Origin: Vallitalea okinawensis
GTDB lineage: Bacteria > Bacillota > Clostridia > Lachnospirales > PQDH01
Assembly (NCBI RefSeq): GCF_002964605.1
Contig: NZ_PQDH01000002.1
Span: 248,001-312,000, forward strand
Direction of reading: 5' to 3'
DNA length: 64,000 nt
The notes beneath the pieces were generated by a model. That model searched no databases and was not told where the DNA came from. It saw only the letters and a list, made by a program, of their open reading frames with translations. The position numbers and the translations under genes were made by a program. The first letter of the stretch is position 1; every line of letters begins with the position of its first letter. Shown one piece after another: positions 1 to 7,970 of this stretch.

Positions 1-876
1 CATCTCAGCTATATGGTCCGAATAGACCCCGGCCGCATTAATAACAACTCTTGGATAGAGTGTTCCCCTGTTGGTTTTGACAGAATAAATATGGTCTTTT
101 GTTAATTCCATCCCTTTCACATATGTATTGAGTGATATTTCTACTCCATTCATTACTGCATTCTCAGCTAAAGCTATTGTCATTTTATAGGGTGGACAAA
201 CACCAGTTGTTGGCATATGAATAGCCCACTTTATATCTTCTTTTATTCGTGGTTCTCTTCTTAATAGCTCTTTTCGAGAAATCATTTTAACACCAGGAAC
301 ACCATTTTTCTCTGCTCGATTCAATAATAAGTAGCCAAATAATCTAGCTACTTGGCTATCAAAAAGAAAATGTGTACCAATACGTTCAAAGGGTACATCT
401 AGATCCTTTGCTAGTTTCTCAAAGAGATAGTTCCCTCTTACATTATATTTTGCTTTATTACTCTTTGGTTTTGGATTAACTCCAGGATGAATCATGCCAT
501 CATTCCTAGAAGACTGGTGCATTGCAAGATCATCTTCCTTGTCGACAAGTAGAATAGAAATGTCATATTGAGATAAATATCTAGATATAGCTGAACCGAT
601 AATACCACCACCGATGATTAAAACATCAACCTTTTTTCCATCAAGAAAATGATCATTTAAAGCAGGTTGTCGTGGTGGTGGTTGAAATAACCCCTTAACA
701 GTGAGATTATTAATGACCCCTTTATAAGAAGATTTAGCCGCTATTTTCCCAGCTTTAATATAATCTTCCCAAGAGTTTATCTCTCCTTCAATTTTAATGG
801 ATTCTCGATATTCCGAGCATAGAATGAATCCACTAATCTTTTGGAGTTGTTTGTTGATTTGATGAAAATCACCCAA
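1..876 (-). CDS. FAD-dependent oxidoreductase, GlpA/LhgO-like, with N-terminal BON-like domain (3' end outside window)
   Basis: Only the first 292 codons are present; the reading frame runs off the window. After about 75 residues comes a Rossmann FAD site (VLIIGGGIIGSAISRYL), then a stretch like the GlpA/L-2-hydroxyglutarate oxidase family (SSRNDGMIHPGVNPKP). The family oxidises glycerol-3-phosphate or 2-hydroxy acids. The region before the FAD site (IKIEGEINSWEDYIKAGKIA, then YKGVINNLTVKG) resembles a BON domain. No ATG lies in the right place. I chose a TTG at 876 because AAGGGGTGG sits 7 nt upstream. A promoter (TTGAAA-N17-TAAAAT) and a 14-bp palindrome precede it, so it is transcribed separately from the upstream fructokinase gene. 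Substrate unknown. Confidence 0.8.
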   Translation of the reverse strand, partial: MGDFHQINKQLQKISGFILCSEYRESIKIEGEINSWEDYIKAGKIAAKSSYKGVINNLTVKGLFQPPPRQPALNDHFLDGKKVDVLIIGGGIIGSAISRYLSQYDISILLVDKEDDLAMHQSSRNDGMIHPGVNPKPKSNKAKYNVRGNYLFEKLAKDLDVPFERIGTHFLFDSQVARLFGYLLLNRAEKNGVPGVKMISRKELLRREPRIKEDIKWAIHMPTTGVCPPYKMTIALAENAVMNGVEISLNTYVKGMELTKDHIYSVKTNRGTLYPRVVINAAGVYSDHIAEM

Positions 877-896
877 ATTGAACCACCCCTTATAGT

Positions 897-952
897 TTCG
901 GACGTCCGAACCTCTATATGTATATTTTACCAAATTCACAGTATCTTTTCAA
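897..952 (-). promoter_or_regulatory. Promoter and palindromic operator of the FAD oxidoreductase gene
   Basis: On the minus strand, -35 TTGAAA (947-952) and -10 TAAAAT (924-929) are 17 bp apart. A perfect 14-bp palindrome, TTCGGACGTCCGAA (897-910), lies where transcription should begin or just after, as expected of a repressor operator. It is conspicuously GC-rich in this AT-rich sequence. The regulator is not identified. Confidence 0.6.
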
Positions 953-960
953 TCCTTAAA

Positions 961-994
961 TAAAAGAAAAGAGAAGTATTAAAAATACTTCTCT
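961..994 (-). terminator. Intrinsic terminator overlapping the fructokinase stop codon
   Basis: An 11-bp perfect stem, AGAGAAGTATT / AATACTTCTCT (970-994), with a 3-nt loop is followed on the minus strand by TTTCTTTTA. The stop codon of the fructokinase gene lies inside the hairpin. Confidence 0.8.
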
Positions 995-1917
995 ACATCT
1001 CTTAAGTTTGGTAAGGAATGAATTGCCCCCTTTGAAGAAGCAGTTATCCCGCCTGAAATATTTGCAAATCTTAATATATTCTTCAGCTTGCTGTCTGACA
1101 ACTGATCCAACAAACACTCATCTTTAGATAACTGATAGAGTACAGCTGACATAAAAGCATCTCCTGCTCCTGTTGTATCCACTGCTTTAATCTTAATACC
1201 TTCAACTATTGTCAACTGGTTGTTATAATAAAAACCAGATCCTTTTGCTCCAAATGTAATTAAAACTAATGGAATATCAAACTCTTCTAAGCTAGCTAAA
1301 GCCTTATATATATCCTGTTCATCTGTTATGAATTCCAATTCTTCTTCTGAGATCTTAAGAATATCAGTTTTGGGAAGTATACTTGCAATCTCTTGTTTAG
1401 CGTGGTCCGTGGAATCCCACATGTTGATCCTCACATTAGGATCAAAAGATATATAGTTTCCTTTTTCTCTAGCACAATCAACCGCTTTTTTTACAGCAGT
1501 CTTTGTAGGTTCCTGAATCAATGATATCGAACCAAGATGCAGTGCATATTGTGAATCAAATATACTTTCGTTGATATGATCTACGTGTAAGAATTGATCT
1601 GCACCTTTATCATTATAAAATACGAAAGATCTTTCTCCACTCTCATCATTATTAACAAAAACAACTTGTGTTTTAGCTTGAGTTGTTTTTTGTATATATT
1701 CTGTACTCACATCATAAGACTTCAATACTTGAATGAGGTAATCCCCAAAGAGATCCCCACCAACAGTGCCAACAAAACTTGCTTCACCACCTAATTTTGC
1801 CACTCCAACAGCAACATTAGCTGGTGCTCCACCTGGATTTTTAATGTAAGCAGAATTTTCCTGATCCATAGGAATAAAATCTATTAACACTTCACCAATG
1901 GTCACAACACCCTTCAT
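979..1917 (-). CDS. PfkB-family carbohydrate kinase, probable fructokinase
   Basis: This 312-residue protein has the usual length and both signatures of ribokinase/PfkB sugar kinases: the substrate-binding GG motif near residue 28 (NPGGAPANVAVGVAKLGG) and the anion-hole/catalytic motif DTTGAGDAFMSA near residue 247. Overall it is most like ATP-dependent fructokinases (ScrK type), which make fructose-6-phosphate, though a related hexose or ketose substrate is possible. It lies 41 nt behind a GntR regulator gene on the same strand, so the two are probably co-transcribed and the regulator may respond to the sugar or its phosphate. No transporter gene is adjacent. Confidence 0.85.
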   Translation of the reverse strand: MKGVVTIGEVLIDFIPMDQENSAYIKNPGGAPANVAVGVAKLGGEASFVGTVGGDLFGDYLIQVLKSYDVSTEYIQKTTQAKTQVVFVNNDESGERSFVFYNDKGADQFLHVDHINESIFDSQYALHLGSISLIQEPTKTAVKKAVDCAREKGNYISFDPNVRINMWDSTDHAKQEIASILPKTDILKISEEELEFITDEQDIYKALASLEEFDIPLVLITFGAKGSGFYYNNQLTIVEGIKIKAVDTTGAGDAFMSAVLYQLSKDECLLDQLSDSKLKNILRFANISGGITASSKGAIHSLPNLRDVEKYF

Positions 1918-1958
1918 TCTATCACCTCATTCAAATTATTAAACGCACATTCAATATA

Positions 1959-2663
1959 TCAAAAAGCAAGATTATATATATCTGATGGTACGATAAATTT
2001 AATATAAAAGTACACACCATCTTCATCTTTAATATAGATCCAACGGTCCATTTCCAATAGCTTAGTATCTTCATCGACTTTTAATAGCTTTTTTTCTTCT
2101 TCTGTCGGCTCTTTTATCGTGATAACTTGCTCAATCTTTTCAATAGTCTTATTTAATACTTCTAAAATATATCTTGAAATCGATTTCTCAAAGTTATAAG
2201 CTTTATCATTACTTTCATTCTTCAAGTAAGTGTATTCCAATGCTAAAGGTTTTCCATCTACATATCTCAATCGTTCAATATACCTACATTCATCTTCTAA
2301 GCTCATTTTCGTTAGCTTAGCAATCTCATCATCGATAGAAATCACCTTATTGACAAGAACTTTATTTCTATCCTTTAATCCTCGCACTTGTAAAATGTGA
2401 CTAAGACTGATCAATGGTTCAAATCCAATTGCAGGTTTTTTCTTTGCTACAAAGGTTCCTATTCCCCTCTTCTTTACCAAATAACCTTCTTGAACAAGTA
2501 TAGCTATTGCTTTGCGAACAGTTTCTCGTCCAACATCATTAGTATACATGAGCTCTTTTTCAGATGGAATTTGGATACCAACTTGCCACTCATCGTTCTC
2601 TATTTTTGATAAAATATCATCTTTTAACTGCATATATAACGGTAATCTACTAAAACGATCCAT
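1959..2663 (-). CDS. GntR-family transcriptional regulator (HutC subfamily, UTRA domain)
   Basis: The N-terminal winged helix (PLYMQLKDDILSKI, IPSEKELM, then RETVRKAIAILVQEGYLVKK) is typical GntR. It is followed by a UTRA-type effector domain (about residues 85-230) as in HutC/FarR regulators, which often sense sugar phosphates. I prefer the second ATG (2663) to the first (2669), because GAGGGGG is only 1 nt from the first and 7 nt from the second. It is the first gene of a two-gene unit with the fructokinase. A candidate promoter TTGATT-N17-TAAAAT lies just upstream. Likely autoregulation is inference. Confidence 0.88.
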   Translation of the reverse strand: MDRFSRLPLYMQLKDDILSKIENDEWQVGIQIPSEKELMYTNDVGRETVRKAIAILVQEGYLVKKRGIGTFVAKKKPAIGFEPLISLSHILQVRGLKDRNKVLVNKVISIDDEIAKLTKMSLEDECRYIERLRYVDGKPLALEYTYLKNESNDKAYNFEKSISRYILEVLNKTIEKIEQVITIKEPTEEEKKLLKVDEDTKLLEMDRWIYIKDEDGVYFYIKFIVPSDIYNLAF

Positions 2664-2772
2664 ATTCATGCCCCCTCATGTCTATTTTACAATATTTAAT
2701 AATGTTAATCAAATGATTATGTCACCAATGGTTTAATCATTCAACACATGACGGGTATGATTTTCATACATT

Positions 2773-3285
2773 TTATTTTCGTATTAAACCGTAGCCACCA
2801 CGTACCATTTTTGTTTCTGTGACTGATATAACAGACTTTATATCTTGTTGCTCGATAAGTTGCATGACTTTATCTTTATTTTTACGCTTAATGTGCAACA
2901 TCAAGATTGTTCTTGGATTATCTTTTCCCTCACCCCTTACAAGGGTTACACCAATTTTGTTCTCTCTTAAGTAATTGGCTAAAGGTACGCCTTCTTCCTC
3001 AGATACAATAATTTGTAACGTTAACAATCCGATAGCTAATTTTTCTTCTAATATAGATCCTACATAACAACCGACTGCAAAACCCAAGGCGTAGATAACC
3101 ATTTTTTTAGGGTCATTTTGTACTGTTGACAATACATTACTCACTACGATGAGCCATATAAGGACTTCAATAAAACCTATAAATGAAGCCAGAACTTTTT
3201 CTCCTTTGGTTAAAAATACGGTTCGTAATGTCATCAAGGACACTTCTATTATTTTAGCAAAAAAAATAATTATAAGTTCAATCAT
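2773..3285 (-). CDS. UPF0316 membrane protein (DUF5698 plus DUF2179)
   Basis: This 170-residue protein has three hydrophobic segments in its first about 95 residues (IELIIIFFAKIIEV, VLIWLIVVSNVLSTV, YALGFAVGCYVGSIL). A cytoplasmic alpha/beta domain follows (LANYLRENKIGVTLVRGEG, VMQLIEQQDIKSVISVTE). That is the UPF0316 layout: DUF5698 joined to DUF2179. The DUF2179 fold is thought to bind small ligands or nucleotides, but no firm biochemical role is known to me. Start ATG has GGGGATATAGA ahead of it. It appears to be a single-gene unit. Confidence 0.85.
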   Translation of the reverse strand: MIELIIIFFAKIIEVSLMTLRTVFLTKGEKVLASFIGFIEVLIWLIVVSNVLSTVQNDPKKMVIYALGFAVGCYVGSILEEKLAIGLLTLQIIVSEEEGVPLANYLRENKIGVTLVRGEGKDNPRTILMLHIKRKNKDKVMQLIEQQDIKSVISVTETKMVRGGYGLIRK

Positions 3286-3464
3286 TCTATATCCCCTTCA
3301 TCATCTCTTAACCAAACAATCCACACTAATTTGGATTAAACTATTTAAATACCGTAACATTATAGCACCATCTTATGTGAGAAGATATATAAAACATATA
3401 TAAAAAAAATATTTTTTCCCTATAAGATTTGAGCAAAAGAAACAACAATCTTTGACATGAAAAT

Positions 3465-3493
3465 AGAGCTAAAATAGTGGGTATTTTAGCTCT
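3465..3493 (-). terminator. Intrinsic terminator after the ABC-permease/efflux operon
   Basis: A 12-bp perfect stem, AGAGCTAAAATA / TATTTTAGCTCT, with a 5-nt loop is followed by ATTTTC on the minus strand, 43 nt beyond the MacB-like gene. The surrounding 3286-3535 gap shows nothing else. Confidence 0.7.
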
Positions 3494-3535
3494 ACCTTTT
3501 CTTAAATCAAAATTATTCATAACAAATCATCCGGG

Positions 3536-4696
3536 TTAAATATTATGGTAATTATTAATTTTTTGCCATGGATGTTTGGTTATCTTCTTAAACCTGGCAA
3601 CCATGATGGAAAGGGCAATAAAATATAAAGGTATAACGACCAGCAAATTCCAATAAATCATATTAAAAATCCTTTTTTCAATCTCTTGGTTAGCTGTAAT
3701 TTCTAAATAATTTTTGATGCGATCCATGTACCACTGAAAATCAAATAAGTATGTTGGTAACCAGTGCATGGGCAGTGATATATCCGATGAGGAATATAGC
3801 ATGATCACAATTATTAAAAGAATACCGATAACACCTATTATCATATACCTGATGAACCACCAAGGATTATAATAAATAGCCTGTAGTGGGTAGTATTCAT
3901 CTAATTTCTTCTTATACTCACCTATAAAGCGATTAAATATTTTAATGAGTGCTTTTAATAAATAATAGGATAAAAGCAAACCTGTTACGAATAATAAAAT
4001 ATTATCTGTTTGGCACAAGATAGAGACGATAGTTGTATGTTCAAACAAATAATAATGGTTTAAGTCTAAATTGTATTTTACTACAACCAAGTCATTGTAT
4101 TCAAAAGTCCCATTTTTATTTGCAAAAGCCATCATATCTAATGTTTGCTCAGGCGCCATATTTTCATACAGTGCAATAGGCATAAAAAACTTAAAATCCT
4201 CTTCTTCAAAAATACCAACAATGGTATAGATTTTCCCCATTAACTCAATTGTTAATCCTTCTGTATCATCAGAGCCATAAAGATAATCTGATAATCCTGA
4301 ACTAATCACTACAACAGGCTCTAATTGTTGTTGACTTCCAAAAAAGTGACCGTCTGTAAAATGTATGCCAAAAAATCCAGGATACAGATAATTCGTACCA
4401 ATGGCTGTTGCTTTTGCATATAGGTCATTACCGACTATTCCTGTCACCATTTCGGAACTAAATGTGAAATAATAATCCTCAAGTTCCTCCATATATTTTA
4501 AGTTAAGCTCTTTTAAACCATCATTTAGTTCAGCATCTTTATGTTTTATATAGATAAACTTTTCTTGACTATGTAAAGCATTTCTTTCCGATAGTATTTT
4601 TTCTTCTGTATGATGATAGATAAACAAAGTGACAATGAATAGCAAAGGAATTAAGATATACTTAATATCACTCTTGGACATAGACATCACATCCAT
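3536..4696 (-). CDS. MacB/FtsX-like membrane protein without ATPase
   Basis: The 386-residue protein has one N-terminal membrane helix (about residues 10-26), a large extracytoplasmic domain resembling the MacB periplasmic core (IGTNYLYPGFFGIHFTDGHF, VVVISSGLSDYLYG, TIVGIFEE), then three membrane helices near 223-247, 283-305 and 347-370. This is the four-helix FtsX/MacB permease topology. It overlaps the end of the HlyD-type gene by 29 bp. Three ATGs (4696, 4687, 4681) lie close together; GGAAG touches the first, so 4687 may be the real start. No cognate ATPase is encoded in the operon. MacB-type permeases work by mechanotransmission with an ATPase and an adaptor, so a partner encoded elsewhere is expected. 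Confidence 0.6.
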   Translation of the reverse strand: MDVMSMSKSDIKYILIPLLFIVTLFIYHHTEEKILSERNALHSQEKFIYIKHKDAELNDGLKELNLKYMEELEDYYFTFSSEMVTGIVGNDLYAKATAIGTNYLYPGFFGIHFTDGHFFGSQQQLEPVVVISSGLSDYLYGSDDTEGLTIELMGKIYTIVGIFEEEDFKFFMPIALYENMAPEQTLDMMAFANKNGTFEYNDLVVVKYNLDLNHYYLFEHTTIVSILCQTDNILLFVTGLLLSYYLLKALIKIFNRFIGEYKKKLDEYYPLQAIYYNPWWFIRYMIIGVIGILLIIVIMLYSSSDISLPMHWLPTYLFDFQWYMDRIKNYLEITANQEIEKRIFNMIYWNLLVVIPLYFIALSIMVARFKKITKHPWQKINNYHNI

Positions 4697-5915
4697 CTTC
4701 CAAAGGTTTGCTACTAGTATTAACTATTTTTTCACCAGCGAAGAGACCATCTGTAATTCCTACTATTAAATGAGATCGATCACCAGTTACAACACGTCGT
4801 TTTTCTACAACATATTTTTCACCTATAATTGATTTTCGTTCCTCTAATACAAAAACATATTCCCCTCCCCCGTCTTCACGAATAGCTTCAACAGGAACCC
4901 AAGCACTAGAAGGTCGGGTAGAAAATCGCATGTTCACCTTTCCTCTTTGTCCAATATAGGCATTAGATCCTTCTTCAAGTATGATTCCGAGGACAACATT
5001 GATACCATCATCATTACTATAGATGTATTCTATTCGCCCTTTAGCGACTGTATCACCTAACAGTACAGTAACCTTTTTACCACGGTGAATTTCTCCTTCT
5101 TTATCAACAGGAAACAATGCCTCAAAAATCATATTAGCATCTCGATTAAGAACTTTTACCACAGGTGTATAGGCAGGAACTAAATCTCCTTCATTAACTT
5201 TTATGTCCTTTATGAAGCATGTATAAGGCATACTTACCTCCTCATTCATTTCTTCATATTTACTCTTTTCTAATTTAAGCAGCTCTAATTCTGCTTCTAA
5301 GCTTAATTTTTCTAATACATAGGACTCTTTTTGCTCTGCATCTTGTTGACGTTGTATGTTTAGGTCTTCATTGGTCCATTCTAATTCTGTCTCTTTCATA
5401 GACAATTGATCTAGAATTTTCTCATATTCTTCTAACGATGTTGCTCCAGTCTCATAAAGTTTTTGCGTATATGCGACATCCTCTTGTAAGGATTCAATCT
5501 CAGACTCCAATAAATAAACTTGTCTTTGTGTAGCTGTATAATCACTCTGTTCGCCAATAAGCTTGTTGTACTTTGCTAAATTTGCTTCTAACTTCTGCTG
5601 ATTCATCTCAAACTTTTTAATCTGTTCTTCCATATAATCCATATCCAGCAGCATCATCGCCTGGCTCTTTGGCAATCGTTTACCTTCACTATAGAGTATT
5701 TCTTTGATTTTAACTGGAACTTCATATGTAAGTTCCTCATAATCTTCTGTTATGACTTGTCCATAGCAACTAATCTCTGGAGTTATTTCATCTGATTGGG
5801 TTGTAGAATATGTAATTACTGGTATTGTTGCATTGGATAAAGTTTTTGAAATAAAAGCAAGAAAAATCATTGTAACAACAAAATAAATAATAAATTTTTT
5901 GATTTTTTTCTCCAT
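4668..5915 (-). CDS. HlyD/RND-type periplasmic adaptor (efflux membrane-fusion) protein
   Basis: An N-terminal membrane anchor (about residues 5-25) is followed by a lipoyl/barrel half-domain and a long coiled-coil hairpin rich in Glu, Gln and Leu (about residues 90-215). The second barrel half is near VSMPYTCFIKDIKVNEGDLV. This is the order of membrane-fusion proteins that link a permease to the cell exterior. The usual partner in Gram-positives is a MacB-type ABC transporter, and the next gene encodes a MacB-like permease. I start at the ATG at 5915 (415 residues) because AAGGGGTG sits 5 nt upstream; a longer frame reaching 5954 overlaps the permease gene and has no such site. Confidence 0.82.
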   Translation of the reverse strand: MEKKIKKFIIYFVVTMIFLAFISKTLSNATIPVITYSTTQSDEITPEISCYGQVITEDYEELTYEVPVKIKEILYSEGKRLPKSQAMMLLDMDYMEEQIKKFEMNQQKLEANLAKYNKLIGEQSDYTATQRQVYLLESEIESLQEDVAYTQKLYETGATSLEEYEKILDQLSMKETELEWTNEDLNIQRQQDAEQKESYVLEKLSLEAELELLKLEKSKYEEMNEEVSMPYTCFIKDIKVNEGDLVPAYTPVVKVLNRDANMIFEALFPVDKEGEIHRGKKVTVLLGDTVAKGRIEYIYSNDDGINVVLGIILEEGSNAYIGQRGKVNMRFSTRPSSAWVPVEAIREDGGGEYVFVLEERKSIIGEKYVVEKRRVVTGDRSHLIVGITDGLFAGEKIVNTSSKPLEDGCDVYVQE

Positions 5916-5919
5916 ACCA

Positions 5920-6807
5920 TCACCCCTTAATACTGGAATACTCGATTCCTTCAACTAGTGCATTTCTTGAAATTAAGAAGACGCAAATTGTCGGAATGAT
6001 ATAAATCGTACTCGCTGGAAAAGCGATATTCACTTGATACTTATTAATCTCTGATAAATAGATAGACAAGGGCCATTTTGTCATATTATCTATAAATAAA
6101 AGCGGTTGTTCTATCATGTTCCAATAATCAATAAAGAGTAAAATACATAATGCACCTATAGCGTTTTTACTCAATGGTATTATGATCTGGCTAAATATTT
6201 CGAATTGATTAGCCCCCTCAATTTTAGCCGCTTCAACACAGGCATTGGGAATATAGGCCATGAATTGACGAAGTAAAAAAACGCCAAAAGTACTAAATAT
6301 ACCTGGATATATCAGTGCTTCAAGAGAATCTAACATGTGTAAACTATTCAATGTAAAATAATTTGGTACGAAAATAGCCTGGAAAGGTAATAACATGGTA
6401 ACGATGTATATAAAAAATAATGTGTCTCTTCCTTTGAACTTTAATCTCGCAAAGGCATAAGCTGCCATTGAAGCGATAATCAATTGGCCAAACATAATTA
6501 AAGCAACTACAATAACTGAGTTAGTTAAGCAAATAAAATATTCAGGTGTTAAAAAAAGTAATTCCAGATAGGGTTTCAAAGAAATTTTATCTGGTGCAAA
6601 GGTCATTTCGATTATACCGTCTCGCTGCCCATATAATAAACCATAGTGATTAAAAATCTCTATCTCAGACATCATGGAGTTAGTAGCTATAAAAATTACA
6701 GGTAGAAGCGACATCAATATAATGAAACTAAAAAATACTAATATAATAATTTTCCATCTCTTTTTCATATGTATCAGATCCTTCATTAGATTCTTTTCAT
6801 TTTTCAT
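5920..6807 (-). CDS. Carbohydrate ABC transporter permease, MalG/YcjP type
   Basis: This hydrophobic protein (295 residues) has about six membrane helices and the EAA loop of importer permeases (EAAKIEGANQFEIFSQIIIP, near residues 187-206), which contacts the ATPase. It belongs to the MalG family, which forms the channel of sugar importers with a MalF partner. The stop codon of the upstream MalF-like gene touches this start codon, so translation is probably coupled; internal ATGs at 6786 and 6768 (GAAGGA upstream) are alternatives. Unusually, the gene is followed by efflux-type genes and no solute-binding protein or ATPase gene is nearby. Confidence 0.88.
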   Translation of the reverse strand: MKNEKNLMKDLIHMKKRWKIIILVFFSFIILMSLLPVIFIATNSMMSEIEIFNHYGLLYGQRDGIIEMTFAPDKISLKPYLELLFLTPEYFICLTNSVIVVALIMFGQLIIASMAAYAFARLKFKGRDTLFFIYIVTMLLPFQAIFVPNYFTLNSLHMLDSLEALIYPGIFSTFGVFLLRQFMAYIPNACVEAAKIEGANQFEIFSQIIIPLSKNAIGALCILLFIDYWNMIEQPLLFIDNMTKWPLSIYLSEINKYQVNIAFPASTIYIIPTICVFLISRNALVEGIEYSSIKG

Positions 6808-7680
6808 CTATAGATGCGTAATAGAATCAATGAGCTTACTCTGTAATTTGAAGAAGATAAACACAATGATGAAAATACTGAGAATTAACAGAATAGAAGC
6901 TGCAGTTAATTTAGATACGTCTAAATAAATAAATAAGTTATTCATATAATGTTGTAGAGAATAAACCGTCAAATGAGGATACGCTCCAAATAATAGAAAT
7001 ATTTCTCTAAACATCTTAAAGGAGTTAACAATGGATATAATGAATACAAAGAAAGTGGTAGGCATCAAATAGATAATGGTAATCTTTCTAAATAGATACC
7101 ATTCGTTAGCCCCCTCTACTTTTCCACATTCATAATAATGTTTTGGTATATTTTTTAGACCTGCCATAAAAAGTACTACATTATATCCTACGTTCTTCCA
7201 TAGAAACATTATAACTATAACTATCCGTGTCATTTCACTATTCAGCCAAAAAACGCTATCCACATTCATTAAATTTAAAAGCGTATTGATGGTTCCATCT
7301 GAATGGAATAAGATTCTCCAGAATAGAAGTACACTGGCAGTTGGAATAACTAACGGTATAACCATAGCACTCATGATAAAGTTTTTCTGCCTGTCTAATC
7401 GTTCTAAGAGTACTGCAATGATAAGAGAAATAACAATAATTAAGGGAATTGATAATCCCATCAATACCATTTGATTTCTAAACGCGATTTGAAAGATATT
7501 ATTATTGAGCAAATCCTTATAATGAAATAAACCGATAAAACGACTGGTCACAGGATCAACTGTGGAAATTTTAAGCATATTTAAGAATGGAAAAAAATAA
7601 AATATACTGAATCCAATTAGACTCGGTAATAAAAAAATTAACGCTATGTGCCATTCTCTTTTCACCTTAGCCTTTTTCAT
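6808..7680 (-). CDS. Carbohydrate ABC transporter permease, MalF/YcjO type
   Basis: The 290-residue permease has six predicted helices, starting with a hydrophobic stretch (IALIFLLPSLIGFSIFYFFP). Its EAA-type loop (YECGKVEGANEWYLFRKITI) is near residues 190-210. It is the MalF partner of the following MalG-like gene. I start at ATG 7680 because GAGGGGAGGAG precedes it at good spacing; a frame running to 7728 has no comparable site. It is the first gene of the four-gene minus-strand operon. No solute-binding protein or MsmX-type ATPase gene is encoded here; such ATPases are often shared and encoded elsewhere. Confidence 0.88.
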   Translation of the reverse strand: MKKAKVKREWHIALIFLLPSLIGFSIFYFFPFLNMLKISTVDPVTSRFIGLFHYKDLLNNNIFQIAFRNQMVLMGLSIPLIIVISLIIAVLLERLDRQKNFIMSAMVIPLVIPTASVLLFWRILFHSDGTINTLLNLMNVDSVFWLNSEMTRIVIVIMFLWKNVGYNVVLFMAGLKNIPKHYYECGKVEGANEWYLFRKITIIYLMPTTFFVFIISIVNSFKMFREIFLLFGAYPHLTVYSLQHYMNNLFIYLDVSKLTAASILLILSIFIIVFIFFKLQSKLIDSITHL

Positions 7681-7911
7681 GATTCTCCTCCCCTCTATAT
7701 AGTCAATATCTGTCTTTATCCGTACCATTTTTTACATTATACTCTCTTTGTTTAATCGAGTCAATCATTTAGTTATAAAATTCTAATAATTGAAGGAACA
7801 AAAAATATTACCGACATTTTATTACAAAGTTCCCTTCCCCAACTTAGTCTTTAACATCATGATAAATAGCATTTTTAACTAAAGATTTCCATAAGAGTTT
7901 AGGAAAACATC

Positions 7912-7959
7912 TAAAAAAAGAAAAGCATATGATAAAGAATTTTCTCCTTATCATATGCT
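7912..7959 (-). terminator. Intrinsic terminator of the Cache-domain chemoreceptor gene
   Basis: A 12-bp stem, AGCATATGATAA / TTATCATATGCT, is followed by TTTTCTTTTTTT on the minus strand. The rest of the 7681-7970 gap shows only AT-rich promoter-like sequence. Confidence 0.75.
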
Positions 7960-7970
7960 GCATACCTACT

